Positions 8,937-18,019 of a stretch of 64,000 nucleotides of DNA are shown piece by piece. The number at the start of each line of letters is the position of its first letter. The stretch's first letter is position 1. This DNA comes from Pseudomonas brassicacearum subsp. brassicacearum (GTDB lineage Bacteria > Pseudomonadota > Gammaproteobacteria > Pseudomonadales > Pseudomonadaceae). The translations under genes were made by a program, and so were the position numbers. The stretch is taken from contig NZ_VZPJ01000008.1 in assembly GCF_008801605.1 (NCBI RefSeq), positions 186,001-250,000 on the forward strand, in the 5' to 3' direction. The notes below the pieces were generated by a model. It was not told where the DNA came from, made no database searches, and saw only the letters and a program-made list of their open reading frames with translations.

Positions 8937-9797
8937 ATGACCACTCCCCTGACCGTTCGCCCCCGCGCCGAAGATGTCGAAGGCCAGCCGATTCTTCGCC
9001 CACTGCCGTCCGCCAAATGCCGCAGCGTCGGGCCTTTCGTGTTCTTCGATCACATGCTGCAAACCACCTACCCGGCCGGGAGAGGCATGAATATCCGCCA
9101 GCATCCGCATATCGGCCTGTCCACCCTCACCTACCTGTTCGAAGGAAAACTCCAGCACAAGGACAGCCTGGGTTCCGACCAGGTGGTGGACGCCGGAGAT
9201 GTCAGCTGGATGACCGCCGGCAGCGCCATCGCCCACGTCGAGCGCACCCCCGAGTCATTGCTGGGCAGCGCGTTCGTCATGCACGGATTGCAAGTCTGGC
9301 TGGCCTCGCCCAAGGCCCATGAACAAGGCCCCGGGCACTACAGCCATCACCCGGCACAGAGCCTGCCGGTCAGCGAGAACCTGGGGGTCAGCATCCGGAT
9401 GATCGCCGGGTCAGGCTTTTGCCTGGAATCGCCAGTGCCGGTGCTGTCGCCGACGCTGTATGCCGAATTGAACCTGCAGACCGCGACGACCTTGTTGATT
9501 CCCAACGAGCATGCAGAGCGAGCCCTGTATGTGCTGAGCGGCGAGGCCTTATTGGATGGCGAGCCGGTAGAAGCCCGTTCCCTGGTGATCTTGCCGACAG
9601 GGGAAGAAATGACGCTGTTTGCCGACAGTGACTGCCACGCCGTGCTATTCGGCGGTGCGCCCCTGGACGGGCCGCGACGGATCAACTGGAACTTCGTCTC
9701 CAGCGACCCGGCCCGGATCGATGAAGCCCGCCGGCGCTGGGCGGCTGGGGACTGGCCGACGGTGCCGGGGGAAAGCGAGCGGATCGAATTGCCCTAG
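8937..9797 (+). CDS. Pirin family protein
   Basis: A 286-residue cupin-fold pirin. The N-terminal cupin carries the metal-site pattern: FVFFDHM, QHPHIGLSTLTYLFEG (HxH) and WMTAGSAIAHVE (later His and Glu). The C-terminal pirin domain includes the ALYVLSGEALLDG segment. I chose ATG 8937 because the MTTPLTVRPRAED start fits the family; the frame upstream of it is unlike pirins. Some pirins are quercetinases or bind transcription or metabolic partners; the role here cannot be assigned. It is monocistronic and followed by REPs. Confidence 0.87.
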   Translation: MTTPLTVRPRAEDVEGQPILRPLPSAKCRSVGPFVFFDHMLQTTYPAGRGMNIRQHPHIGLSTLTYLFEGKLQHKDSLGSDQVVDAGDVSWMTAGSAIAHVERTPESLLGSAFVMHGLQVWLASPKAHEQGPGHYSHHPAQSLPVSENLGVSIRMIAGSGFCLESPVPVLSPTLYAELNLQTATTLLIPNEHAERALYVLSGEALLDGEPVEARSLVILPTGEEMTLFADSDCHAVLFGGAPLDGPRRINWNFVSSDPARIDEARRRWAAGDWPTVPGESERIELP

Positions 9798-9821
9798 ATT
9801 CAAGGTTGCCTGTCAGGCAGT

Positions 9822-9915
9822 CATCGCGAGCAAGCTCGCTCCCACACTGGATCGGTGTCGTTCGCAAGTGCTGCGACCCCCCCGGTCAAATGTGGGAGCG
9901 AGCTTGCTCGCGATG
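9822..9915. repeat. REP pair, back-to-back (- then +)
   Basis: The - copy is at 9822-9846 and the + copy at 9891-9915. The order is opposite to that of a standard REPIN. It lies between the convergent pirin and dienelactone hydrolase genes. Confidence 0.92.
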
Positions 9916-9938
9916 GTTTTGTATCAAACGCCCCAATC

Positions 9939-10667
9939 TCAGCCCCTGAACACTTCATCCAACAAGTTATGCATCGACCGGAACGCCCGCCCGGCGACCT
10001 TGGCGTCGTACATCATCTTGCCCGGCACATTGGCCTGCGGGTCGGTGAACGAATGCACCGCACCGCCGTAGCTCAGCAGTTGCCAATCCACCCCGGCGGC
10101 GTCCATTTCATCTTCGAAGGCCGGTAGCTGCTCTTTCGGCACCAGCGGGTCCGAGGCGCCATGCATGACCAACACCGCGCCCTTGATGTTCTGCGCATCG
10201 GCCGGGTTCGGTGTATCCAGGGTGCCGTGGAAGGAAATCGCCGCCTTCAGCGGTGCGCCGCTGCGGGCCAGTTCCAGGGCGCAGCAACCCCCGAAGCAAA
10301 AGCCGAACGTGGCCAGCCTGGAAGCGTCGACCTGCGCTTCGCCCTGGCTCTGCAGTTGCTCAAGCGCCGCCTGCATGCGCTTGCGCAACAACGCCCGGTC
10401 GTTCTTGAGGGGCATCATCGCCGCCCCCGCCTCATCGGCATTGCTCGGGCGGACCGTCTGCCCGTAGAGGTCGGCGATCAACACCACATAACCGTTGGCC
10501 GCCACCGATCTGGCGATGTCCTCGGCCCCCGCCCCTACGCCCATCCAATTCGGCGCCATCAGCAACCCCGGGCGCGAGCCCTGTTGGCTGACGTCGAAGG
10601 CCAGGCGGCCTTCATAGGTTTGACCTTCGATCTGATAGACCAGCGAACGAACCGTAACCTGACTCAT
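9939..10667 (-). CDS. Dienelactone hydrolase family protein
   Basis: A 242-residue cytosolic alpha/beta hydrolase of the dienelactone hydrolase family. The Cys-Asp-His triad is visible: GFCFGG (nucleophile Cys), HGASDPLVPKE (Asp) and GGAVHSFTDP (His). I chose ATG 10667 over the GTG three bases upstream because of its spacing from AAGGAG. No aromatic degradation genes are nearby, so the true substrate is unknown. It lies downstream of htpG behind a terminator, as PA1597 does next to htpG in PAO1 (from memory). Confidence 0.88.
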   Translation of the reverse strand: MSQVTVRSLVYQIEGQTYEGRLAFDVSQQGSRPGLLMAPNWMGVGAGAEDIARSVAANGYVVLIADLYGQTVRPSNADEAGAAMMPLKNDRALLRKRMQAALEQLQSQGEAQVDASRLATFGFCFGGCCALELARSGAPLKAAISFHGTLDTPNPADAQNIKGAVLVMHGASDPLVPKEQLPAFEDEMDAAGVDWQLLSYGGAVHSFTDPQANVPGKMMYDAKVAGRAFRSMHNLLDEVFRG

Positions 10668-10700
10668 CACGGACTCCTTTTTGACTGAACACCAGAAATG

Positions 10701-10725
10701 AAAAAACCCGCCGAAGCGGGTTTTT
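10701..10725 (-). terminator. Terminator of htpG
   Basis: Hairpin AAACCCGC / GCGGGTTT with flanking A and T tracts, immediately 3' of htpG. Confidence 0.85.
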
Positions 10726-10736
10726 CCTGCACTTGT

Positions 10737-12641
10737 TTAAGCTGACAGTTCAACCAACAGCTTGTTCAGGCGACGCACATACGCCGCCGGGTCCTTCAGG
10801 CTGTCGCCAGCCGCCAGGGCCGCTTGGTCGAACAGGATGTGCGACAGATCGCCGAAACGCTCTTCGCTCTGCTCGTTGTCGAGTTTTTCCACCAGCGGGT
10901 GCGCCGGGTTGAATTCGAAGATCGGCTTGGAGTCCGGGACTTTCTGGCCGCTGGCTTCGAGGATCTGACGCATTTGCAGGCCCAGGTCCTGCTCACCGAT
11001 GGCCAGGATCGCCGGGGAATCGGTCAGACGGTGCGAGACACGCACTTCGCTGACAGCATCGCCCAGGGCCGTCTTGATCCGCTCGACCAGGCCTTCCTTG
11101 CTCTTGGCGACTTCTTCGGCGGCTTTCTTGTCTTCTTCCGAATCCAGGTTGCCGAGGTCCAGGTCACCACGGGCCACGTCGACAAAGCTCTTGCCGTCGA
11201 ACTCGTTGAGGTAGCTCATCAGCCACTCGTCGATGCGGTCGGTCAGCAGCAGCACTTCGATGCCTTTCTTGCGGAAGACTTCCAGGTGCGGGCTGTTCTT
11301 GACCTGTGCATAAGTTTCACCGGTCAGGTAGTAGATCTTGTCCTGACCTTCCTTGGCGCGAGCCAGGTAATCGGCCAGGCCAACGATCTGCTCGCCATCA
11401 TCACCTTGGGTCGACGCAAAGCGCAGCAGGCCGGCGATCTTCTCTTTGTTGGCGAAGTCCTCGGCCGGGCCTTCTTTCATCACCTGGCCGAAGTTTTTCC
11501 AGAAGCTCTTGTACTGCTCGGGCTCGTTCTTCGCCAGTTTTTCCAGCATGTCCAGCACGCGCTTGGTCAGTGCCGACTTCATGGAATCGATGATCGGATC
11601 TTTCTGCAGGATTTCCCGCGAAACGTTCAGCGACAAATCGTTGGAGTCCACCACACCCTTGATGAAGCGCAGGTACAGCGGCAGGAACGATTCGGCCTGG
11701 TCCATCACGAACACGCGCTGCACGTACAGCTTCAGGCCGCGTGGCGCTTCGCGCTGGTACAGGTCGAACGGTGCACGGGCCGGCACGTACAGCAGCGAGT
11801 TGTACTCCAGCTTGCCTTCGACCTTGTTATGGCTCCAGCTCAGCGGGTTCTCGAAGTCGTGGGCGATGTGCTTGTAGAACTCCTGGTATTCCTCGTCTTT
11901 CACCTCGGTGCGCGGACGGGTCCACAAGGCACTGGCGCGGTTGACGGTTTCCCATTCCACTTCAGGCTTTTCTTCGCCTTCGGCAGCGGTGACTTCCTTC
12001 GGCAGCTCGATCGGCAGCGCGATGTGGTCGGAGTACTTCTTGATGATGTTGCGCAAGCGCCAGCCATCGGCGAACTCGTCTTCACCGGACTTGAGGTGCA
12101 GCACGATGCGGGTACCGCGATCAGCCTTGTCGATGGTGGCGACTTCAAACTCGCCCTCGCCCTTGGACGACCAGTGCACGCCTTCGCTCGCAGCGAGGCC
12201 GGCACGGCGACTGAACACTTCGACCTGGTCGGCAACGATGAACGCGGAATAGAAACCGACGCCGAACTGGCCGATCAGGTGGGAATCTTTCTTCTGGTCG
12301 CCGGACAGGTTCTTCATGAAATCGGCAGTGCCAGACTTGGCGATAGTGCCCAGGTGCGTGATCACCTCTTCGCGGCTCATGCCGATGCCGTTGTCTTCGA
12401 GGGTGACGGTTTTCGCGTCCTTGTCGAAGCTCACACGGATTTTCAGCTCAGCGCCGCCTTCCAGCAATTCAGGCTTGGAAAGGGCTTCGAAACGTAATTT
12501 GTCGACAGCGTCAGAGGCGTTCGAAATCAACTCGCGAAGGAAAATTTCCTTATTGGAATACAGCGAGTGAATCATCAGGTGCAGCAGTTGCTTCACCTCG
12601 GTCTGGAAGCCCAGGGTTTCCTTTTGAGTTTCCACGCTCAT
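10737..12641 (-). CDS. htpG: Molecular chaperone HtpG (Hsp90)
   Basis: A 634-residue cytosolic Hsp90 chaperone. The N-terminal GHKL ATPase domain contains [27 protein letters not shown] and DNGIGMS, followed by the glycine-rich lid. The middle domain carries [10 protein letters not shown] and the C-terminal dimerisation domain is complete. I chose ATG 12641 ([13 protein letters not shown]), the usual Pseudomonas start. The ATG at 12647 is closer to the GGAG and is possible, adding two residues. It is monocistronic with its own terminator. Confidence 0.97.
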   Translation of the reverse strand: MSVETQKETLGFQTEVKQLLHLMIHSLYSNKEIFLRELISNASDAVDKLRFEALSKPELLEGGAELKIRVSFDKDAKTVTLEDNGIGMSREEVITHLGTIAKSGTADFMKNLSGDQKKDSHLIGQFGVGFYSAFIVADQVEVFSRRAGLAASEGVHWSSKGEGEFEVATIDKADRGTRIVLHLKSGEDEFADGWRLRNIIKKYSDHIALPIELPKEVTAAEGEEKPEVEWETVNRASALWTRPRTEVKDEEYQEFYKHIAHDFENPLSWSHNKVEGKLEYNSLLYVPARAPFDLYQREAPRGLKLYVQRVFVMDQAESFLPLYLRFIKGVVDSNDLSLNVSREILQKDPIIDSMKSALTKRVLDMLEKLAKNEPEQYKSFWKNFGQVMKEGPAEDFANKEKIAGLLRFASTQGDDGEQIVGLADYLARAKEGQDKIYYLTGETYAQVKNSPHLEVFRKKGIEVLLLTDRIDEWLMSYLNEFDGKSFVDVARGDLDLGNLDSEEDKKAAEEVAKSKEGLVERIKTALGDAVSEVRVSHRLTDSPAILAIGEQDLGLQMRQILEASGQKVPDSKPIFEFNPAHPLVEKLDNEQSEERFGDLSHILFDQAALAAGDSLKDPAAYVRRLNKLLVELSA

Positions 12642-12728
12642 GGTCATCAAACTCCAAGTGGATGGTGGTGTCCGCCTCGCTGAGATTGGCGGCGGGATGT
12701 CCTCAAGGTGGGGGCAACGCTGATGATT

Positions 12729-12842
12729 TCAAGGGCGATCCGGTTTTGACGGCTCCTGGATCTTGAAATGCGCCTGGGCAGTGGCGATGGGTTCGGCCTC
12801 GACGTCTTGCCAGGTGGTGATTGCGACGTTGGCCACCCGCCT
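12729..12842 (-). pseudogene. Duplicated 3' fragment of the adjacent thioesterase gene
   Basis: About 114 bases match 13860-13973 (constant offset of 1131) with roughly four mismatches. They encode, on the minus strand, the last ~37 residues of the thioesterase (VANVAITTWQDVEAEPIAT, then QAHFKIQEPSKPDRP and TGA). Similarity stops abruptly inside the gene at about 12842. There is no start and no upstream coding part, so it is a dead fragment. With the intact copy it brackets the EamA gene as a direct repeat. Confidence 0.88.
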
Positions 12843-12966
12843 CTGGCACCTGGCCGGGTACTGATGGAAATGTGTTGCGAAGAAATTGCCTGAGCCACGG
12901 ATAATCGCTGCTTTAATACCCGACGGCGGTTCACGAAGAACAATGGCCGAGTAAAAAGGAGCATCA

Positions 12967-13854
12967 ATGCATCAGGTAAAGCTGCCATCAGGTGGAGCAT
13001 TATGGATGGCAGCAAGCCTGCTTTCATTCATAGGCATGGCTGTCGCGGCCCGAGAGCTTTCCAAGTTCATGTCGATCTTCGAGATCCTGTTTTTCAGGTC
13101 CTTGGTCGGACTGATCATTATTTTTCCGGTTATTTACCAACAGCGCGCCAAGCTCAAACAAGCCCGTGACCTGGGCCTGCAGATTGGCAGGAACGCGGTT
13201 CACTTCGCCGGACAATATGCCTGGACCATTGGCGTGGCATCGCTTCCGTTGGTCAAGGTCTTTGCCCTGGAGTTCACCACGCCGATATGGGTTTCCCTCC
13301 TGGCGTTTTTATTCTTGAAGGAAAAACTCTCCACCGCCAGGGTATTCGGCGCCATCGGCGGTTTCCTGGGCGTCCTGGTCGTTCTAAGGCCCGGCCTTGA
13401 TAGCATCGAACCCGCCGCGTTTATCGTTCTTCTGGCCGCCATGGGCTATGCAACATCCATCATCATGGTGAAAAAACTGACGTTGACCAGCAGTCCCGCC
13501 ATCATCGTGATCTGGATGGTGCTTCTACAATTGCCCTTGGGCCTTGGCCTGTCCCTGGCACAATGGCGTACCCCTACGCTTGCCTGCATCCCCTGGATCC
13601 TGCTGTTGGGCATAACAGGTTTAAGTGCGCACTTCGCCATGGCCAAGGCGCTCAGCGTCATGGAAGCCTCCATTGCCATCCCGATTGATTTTTTCAGGGT
13701 GCCGCTCATTGCCGTCGTTGGTTTTTTTCTCTACGGCGAGCCTCTCGAAATCTGGGTACTGGTCGGCGCAGTGATTATCTTCGCCTCAAACTATCTGACC
13801 TTCCGGGTCGAACAAAAGAACATGCCATCATCAACTTCACCGAGCTCTGAGTGA
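12967..13854 (+). CDS. EamA/DMT-family inner-membrane transporter, apparent insertion
   Basis: A 295-residue protein with about ten hydrophobic segments in two EamA repeats, typical of drug/metabolite transporters and SAM-type exporters (FFRSLVGLIIIFPV; ALEFTTPIWVSLLAFLFLKEKLS; GAIGGFLGVLVVLRPG; PIDFFRVPLIAVVGFFLYGEPL). A good AAAGGAG precedes the ATG. Base and codon use is visibly more A+T-rich than in its neighbours (many TTT, ATT, AGG codons). It is flanked on both sides by copies of the thioesterase 3' end, which suggests acquisition. The substrate is unknown. Confidence 0.87.
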   Translation: MHQVKLPSGGALWMAASLLSFIGMAVAARELSKFMSIFEILFFRSLVGLIIIFPVIYQQRAKLKQARDLGLQIGRNAVHFAGQYAWTIGVASLPLVKVFALEFTTPIWVSLLAFLFLKEKLSTARVFGAIGGFLGVLVVLRPGLDSIEPAAFIVLLAAMGYATSIIMVKKLTLTSSPAIIVIWMVLLQLPLGLGLSLAQWRTPTLACIPWILLLGITGLSAHFAMAKALSVMEASIAIPIDFFRVPLIAVVGFFLYGEPLEIWVLVGAVIIFASNYLTFRVEQKNMPSSTSPSSE

Positions 13855-13859
13855 TCAGT

Positions 13860-14321
13860 TCAAGGGCGATCCGGTTTTGACGGCTCCTGGATCTTGAAAT
13901 GCGCCCGGGCAGTGGCGATGGGTTCGGCCTCGACGTCTTGCCAGGCGGTGATCGCGACGTTGGCGACCCGCCGGCCCTGGCGCCAGACCTGGCATTTGGC
14001 ATAGGTGTCGCGAAACTGCCCGGTGCGCAGGTAATCCAGGGAAAAATCGATGATTTTCGGTATGCCTGGCGTGCCGGTGGCGATCAACAGATGCACGGCA
14101 GCGGCCAGTTCCATGAAACCGGCGATGACCCCACCATGGATGGCCGGCAGTAAAGGGTTACCAATGTTGTCTTTGTTGGCCGGCAGGCGAAACAACAAGT
14201 CGTCGCCCTGGCGCGTGCATTGGACGCCGATGAGTTGGGCATAGGGGATCGAAGCGAGCAGCAGCGCGTAGTCGCCCTGCTCGCAAGCGCGGCGCAGTTG
14301 TTCCTGAGTGATATCGGTCAT
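13860..14321 (-). CDS. PaaI-type hotdog thioesterase
   Basis: A 153-residue hotdog-fold acyl-CoA thioesterase of the PaaI/YiiD-like group. It has the AIHGGVIAGFMELAA helix (the HGG motif next to the catalytic position) and the central DFSLDYLRTGQFRDTYA strands. The ATG at 14321 overlaps the TGA of the upstream thioesterase gene (ATGA), so the two are translationally coupled. The acyl substrate is unknown. Its last ~114 bases are duplicated at 12729-12842. Confidence 0.85.
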   Translation of the reverse strand: MTDITQEQLRRACEQGDYALLLASIPYAQLIGVQCTRQGDDLLFRLPANKDNIGNPLLPAIHGGVIAGFMELAAAVHLLIATGTPGIPKIIDFSLDYLRTGQFRDTYAKCQVWRQGRRVANVAITAWQDVEAEPIATARAHFKIQEPSKPDRP

Positions 14322-14794
14322 GGCTGGCCCACAGCGGTCATCGGGCCGCCCTTCCCTATTCCCCTGGCATGCTGGCCCAGGCGCATGAAGGTACCCACCA
14401 CATGGGCGATGGGTTGTTCGGGATCGTCCTGATAGGCGAAACCCCGGGTGAAGATCACGTCCGGGGTGACTCGGTAGCATTGCGCGAAGCCGTAGACATC
14501 CTTATGGGGCTCGGCGGCGTGCATGTAGTCGATGCGCAGGTCGAGGGTGGGACAGACTTCGAATTGCGGCAGCACACATAAGGTCGACATGCCGCACGCG
14601 GTGTCCATCAATGAGGTCAAGGCCCCGCCGTGGATGATGCCCGTCAGTGGATTGCCGACGATTTGCGGGCTGAACGGCAGGATGACCGTCAGCCCGTCAC
14701 GACTGGCACTGTGCAACTTCAAGCCCAGCACCTGGCAATGCCTGAGTGCGGATAAAAAACGTGTCGCACGCTCAAAAACGGGGTCTTCGGCCAT
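14318..14794 (-). CDS. PaaI-type hotdog thioesterase
   Basis: A 158-residue hotdog thioesterase, paralogous in fold to the next gene. It has the GIIHGGALTSLMDTACG motif, TLDLRIDYMH and a C-terminal VVGTFMRLG strand. I chose ATG 14794, with GGAG about ten bases upstream; the longer frame overruns the promoter region of the divergent lipoprotein gene. The pair may form hetero-oligomers or act on related acyl-CoAs, but this is only suggested by the coupling. Confidence 0.85.
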   Translation of the reverse strand: MAEDPVFERATRFLSALRHCQVLGLKLHSASRDGLTVILPFSPQIVGNPLTGIIHGGALTSLMDTACGMSTLCVLPQFEVCPTLDLRIDYMHAAEPHKDVYGFAQCYRVTPDVIFTRGFAYQDDPEQPIAHVVGTFMRLGQHARGIGKGGPMTAVGQP

Positions 14795-14951
14795 TCGATT
14801 AGCGCTCCAATGAGTGACGAGACCTGAAAACAGGCGCAATGCACAAAGTTCCATTGCAGTGCAAAGTTATATATCTGTTACGCAACAGGAACTTAATCCG
14901 AGGGGCGGCGTTCAAAAGGCCAGTAGTTATTTCCATAAGGAGAAACACCCC

Positions 14952-15200
14952 ATGCGTAAGACTTTTGCTATTGCCTTGATGTTGGCCGCCTCCCTCGGCC
15001 TCGCTGCCTGCGATAAAAAATCCGAGGACAAAGCTCAAGATGCCCAACAACACGCTGAGCAAGCTCAGCAAGACATGAACAAAGCACAGGATAAAGTGAA
15101 CGACGCGGCGAAAGAAAACGCCGAAGCCGCCAAAGCTCAGTCTGAATCGAACAGCGCCGCCCAGCAGGAAGCACCTGCTACCGCGCCTAAAACCAACTGA
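14952..15200 (+). CDS. Small alanine-rich coiled-coil lipoprotein
   Basis: An 82-residue lipoprotein with signal peptide MRKTFAIALMLAASLGLAAC and a lipobox LAAC with Cys20. The residue at +2 is Asp, the classic inner-membrane retention signal, so it probably stays in the inner membrane facing the periplasm. The mature part is highly charged and Ala/Gln/Lys-rich with heptad-like spacing (AQDAQQHAEQAQQDMNKAQD), so it is helical or coiled-coil. AAGGAG precedes the ATG, and a terminator follows. Function unknown. Confidence 0.85.
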   Translation: MRKTFAIALMLAASLGLAACDKKSEDKAQDAQQHAEQAQQDMNKAQDKVNDAAKENAEAAKAQSESNSAAQQEAPATAPKTN

Positions 15201-15216
15201 TACGGTTTTAGCAGTA

Positions 15217-15246
15217 GAGAAAACCCGCCTGGTGCGGGTTTTCTTT
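15217..15246 (+). terminator. Terminator of the small lipoprotein gene
   Basis: Stem AAAACCCGC / GCGGGTTTT with a five-base loop and a T-rich tail. Confidence 0.82.
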
Positions 15247-15272
15247 TGCCTGCGATTTGGCGGCGACGCCTG

Positions 15273-16010
15273 TCAGGCCGCTTCCTTGCCCACCTCGGAC
15301 ACTGGCGCTTCGGTGGGGGTATAGACCATCACGTCCAGCACATCGGAGTGAAACTCGCGCTGATACAGCACGAACACCACACCAGCACTCATCAGCATGA
15401 ATAACCACGGGCTGACGAACCACGCCAACATGGTCATGCCGAAGTAATAGGCACGCAGGCCGAAGTTGAACTGGTTGGCGGCCATGGAGATCACTCGCGC
15501 CGCCCTCAGCGCAAAGGCCTTGCGCTCCTGCTCCGACACATGGCGCTCGCCGATCATCGGCGCCGAGCCAATCAGCACTGCCGCAAAGTTGTATTGGCGC
15601 ATGCACCAGCTGAACGTGAAGAACGCATACACGAACACCAGTGCCAGGCACAGCAACTTGACCTCCGCCATGCCCTGGGAAGCCTGCTGCACCATCGGTA
15701 TGTCCGCCAGCAACGACACCGCCCGATCAGATGCCCCGAGTACCGTCAGGATACCGGCCAGGATGATCAGCGTGCTGGAGGCGAAGAAGGATGCATTGCG
15801 CTCCAGGTTGCCGATCACGCTGGCATCGGCGATACGGTTCTCACGCAGCAACATGCGGCGCATCCAGTCTTCGCGGTACAGGTGCATCACGCTGGCCAGG
15901 CACGCCGTGTCGCGCGCCTTCCAAGAGGCATAACGGGTGTAGCCCGCCCAGCAGATGATGAACCAGGCGGCGGCAAGCAGGTGGATCAGGTTGGCTTGGA
16001 TGAATGACAT
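15273..16010 (-). CDS. DUF599 family membrane protein
   Basis: A 245-residue integral membrane protein of the DUF599 family. Hydrophobic segments occur near residues 5-25, 75-95, 115-135 and 190-235, with the conserved NRIADASVIGNLERNASFFASS region and MAANQFNFGLRAYYFG. The function is unknown in the family. It converges with the lipoprotein gene across the shared terminator area. Confidence 0.85.
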   Translation of the reverse strand: MSFIQANLIHLLAAAWFIICWAGYTRYASWKARDTACLASVMHLYREDWMRRMLLRENRIADASVIGNLERNASFFASSTLIILAGILTVLGASDRAVSLLADIPMVQQASQGMAEVKLLCLALVFVYAFFTFSWCMRQYNFAAVLIGSAPMIGERHVSEQERKAFALRAARVISMAANQFNFGLRAYYFGMTMLAWFVSPWLFMLMSAGVVFVLYQREFHSDVLDVMVYTPTEAPVSEVGKEAA

Positions 16011-16060
16011 TCGATTTCCTGTGACGAAACAAAATCTGTGGCAATAGTATCAGCGAACCC

Positions 16061-16149
16061 TGTGGGAGCGAGCCTGCTCGCGATAGCGGTATAACTTTCA
16101 CTTCGATGTCGGCAGTTCCAACGCTATCGCGAGCAGGCTCGCTCCCACA
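16061..16149. repeat. REP pair (REPIN)
   Basis: The + copy is at 16061-16085 and the - copy at 16125-16149, with a 39-base spacer. Both use the GAGCCTGCTC variant of the core, so the two halves have covaried. Confidence 0.92.
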
Positions 16150-16173
16150 GTCCACGGAAAAAGACACTGCACT

Positions 16174-16212
16174 CAAAAAAAATGCCCCGTATCGATTGAT
16201 ACGGGGCATTTC
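16174..16212 (-). terminator. Terminator of brnQ
   Basis: Perfect 13-bp stem AATGCCCCGTATC / GATACGGGGCATT with a four-base loop and, on the minus strand, a T tract. Confidence 0.9.
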
Positions 16213-16243
16213 AGTTCTTGCCGATGGATCTGCCCGTTGTCGC

Positions 16244-17557
16244 TTAAGCCAAGGCTTCGCTGCGCTTGCCCAGCAGGCGATCGCACACCACCGCGACCGC
16301 CAGGGTCATCACCGAAGGCACCAGCCAGGCCAGGCCCTGCTCGCTCAGCGGCAGGTGGGCCAGTTGCGCCGGCATCCAGTCCACCAGGCCGGCCCCCTTG
16401 AGCGCATCGATCAGGCCAAACAGGAACGACACCAGCATCACCGGGCCAACGATGCGCCCCTGCTCGTGCCAGAAGTCCTTGCAGAAGCTCAGGGCCACCA
16501 GGGCGATGCACGGCGGATAGATCGCGGTGAGGACCGGAATCGAGAACGCGATCAGCTTGGTCAGGCCCAGGTTGGACACCAGCAGCGAAAAAGCCGCCAG
16601 GATCACGACCAAGGTCTTGTAGGACAGCGGCAGGACGCGGCTGAAGTACTCGGCGCAGGCGCAGGTCAGGCCGACTGCGGTCACCAGGCACGCCAGGGAG
16701 ATCAACACCGCAAGGAAACCGCTGCCCAGGCTGCCGAAGGTGTGTTGCACGTAGGCATGCAGCACAGCGGCGCCGTTGGTTGCGCCCACGGCCACTTCAT
16801 GGCTGCCCGAACCCAGGCGGAACAGGCTGACGTAGACCAGCGCCAGGCCCACCCCGGCGATCAGCCCGGCGATGATCGCATAGCGGGTGATCAAGGCCGG
16901 CGACTCGACGCCCCGGGAACGGATCGCGTTGACGATGACAATGCCGAACACCAAGGCGCCCAGGGTATCCATGGTCAGGTAGCCATTGATGAACCCTTGG
17001 GAGAACGGTGCCGCGATGTACTCGGGGGTCGCCACGCCGATATCACCCGCGGGCAAGGCAAACGCCGCGATGCCGAGCACGGCCAGGGCGATGATCTTCA
17101 GTGGCGCGAGGAAGCGCCCGACGGTGTCCAGCAGACGGCCCGGATAGAGCGAGATGAAAAACACCAGCAGGAAATACACTGCGCTGTAGAGGAACAGCGC
17201 CAGCGGGCTTTCACCGGTCAACGGCGCCAGGCCGACTTCGAACGAAACGGTGGCGGTACGCGGCGTGGCGAACAACGGGCCGACGGCCAGGTAGCACACT
17301 GCCGCCAGTACACCACCGGCGAGCTTGCCGATGGGGCTGCTCAAGGCGTCCATCGCACCGCCCACCTTGGCCAGTGCAACGACCGTGATGACCGGTAGCC
17401 CGACCGCCGTGATCAAAAAGCCCAGCGCCGCCATCCAGACATGAGGTCCGGACTGCAAACCGACGATAGGCGGGAAGATGATGTTGCCGGCCCCGACGAA
17501 CAGGGCAAATGTCATGAAACCAAGCGCCAGGATGTCCTGGCCTTTCAACACTTTCAT
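16244..17557 (-). CDS. brnQ: Branched-chain amino acid carrier BrnQ
   Basis: A 437-residue, about 12-TM LIVCS-family symporter that takes up leucine, isoleucine and valine with a cation. Diagnostic segments are [18 protein letters not shown] near the N-terminus and the [21 protein letters not shown] region. I chose ATG 17557 (MKVLKGQD) because the family begins there; a GTG four codons upstream is possible but has no better ribosome site. Synteny with braB/brnQ beside sucD in PAO1 supports it (from memory). Confidence 0.93.
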   Translation of the reverse strand: MKVLKGQDILALGFMTFALFVGAGNIIFPPIVGLQSGPHVWMAALGFLITAVGLPVITVVALAKVGGAMDALSSPIGKLAGGVLAAVCYLAVGPLFATPRTATVSFEVGLAPLTGESPLALFLYSAVYFLLVFFISLYPGRLLDTVGRFLAPLKIIALAVLGIAAFALPAGDIGVATPEYIAAPFSQGFINGYLTMDTLGALVFGIVIVNAIRSRGVESPALITRYAIIAGLIAGVGLALVYVSLFRLGSGSHEVAVGATNGAAVLHAYVQHTFGSLGSGFLAVLISLACLVTAVGLTCACAEYFSRVLPLSYKTLVVILAAFSLLVSNLGLTKLIAFSIPVLTAIYPPCIALVALSFCKDFWHEQGRIVGPVMLVSFLFGLIDALKGAGLVDWMPAQLAHLPLSEQGLAWLVPSVMTLAVAVVCDRLLGKRSEALA

Positions 17558-17816
17558 TAAGGAAACCACACTACTGAATCGGAATTTAGAGAGGGATTTC
17601 CCTTATGGGTGAGGGAAATGCTGCCGATCCGTATGGGACCGACCCGTTTAGCGCGGCGCTTCCTTGTGGGCAGCGGTCGCAAAAATGGCTGCTAGCCTAA
17701 CGAATTTAGCGAGAGAACGCACTGTTAAGGGGCGAACTATCCGATGCGCGACGTTCGCGTGTCGCGTTTACGTATCTATTTTCCTGCGAAGCCCCTTGCT
17801 GTAAGGGCCTTTATCT
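17558..17816. other. Upstream region of brnQ, no gene seen
   Basis: About 260 bases between the brnQ start and the REP element. I see no convincing coding frame. It should hold the brnQ promoter, but no -35/-10 pair stands out. Confidence 0.5.
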
Positions 17817-17952
17817 GTGGAGCAAGGCTTTGTGGGAGCAAGGCTTGCCCGCGATAGCGTCAGCGTGAACTGACAGATAGAACTGAGTCGCCTGCATCGC
17901 GGGCAAGCCTTGCTCCCACAGGGCCTTGTTCTCACAAAGCCTTGCTTCAACA
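17817..17952. repeat. REPIN of GCAAGG subtype inside a larger inverted repeat
   Basis: REPs lie at 17831-17856 (+) and 17895-17920 (-). An outer pair (GGAGCAAGGCTTTGTG near 17820-17835 and CTCACAAAGCCTTGCTTC near 17931-17948) forms a second, nested stem. It lies between brnQ and the sucD terminator. Confidence 0.88.
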
Positions 17953-17964
17953 GTGCCGGAAACG

Positions 17965-17992
17965 ACAAAGGCCACCCGAAGGTGGCCTTTGT
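17965..17992 (-). terminator. Terminator of the suc operon (after sucD)
   Basis: 12-bp stem ACAAAGGCCACC / GGTGGCCTTTGT with a CGAA tetraloop. Confidence 0.88.
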
Positions 17993-18019
17993 TGCTGGAA
18001 CGAAAAGGTCAGCCGAAGC

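Noticed and set aside
10824-12497. 557-codon open frame antisense to htpG
   Set aside because: Shadow of htpG; no ribosome site or recognisable domain.
12647-13027. 126-codon frame spanning the htpG-EamA gap
   Set aside because: It is an out-of-frame reading of the duplicated thioesterase end joined to promoter sequence; the same peptide appears as a shadow at 13775-14002.
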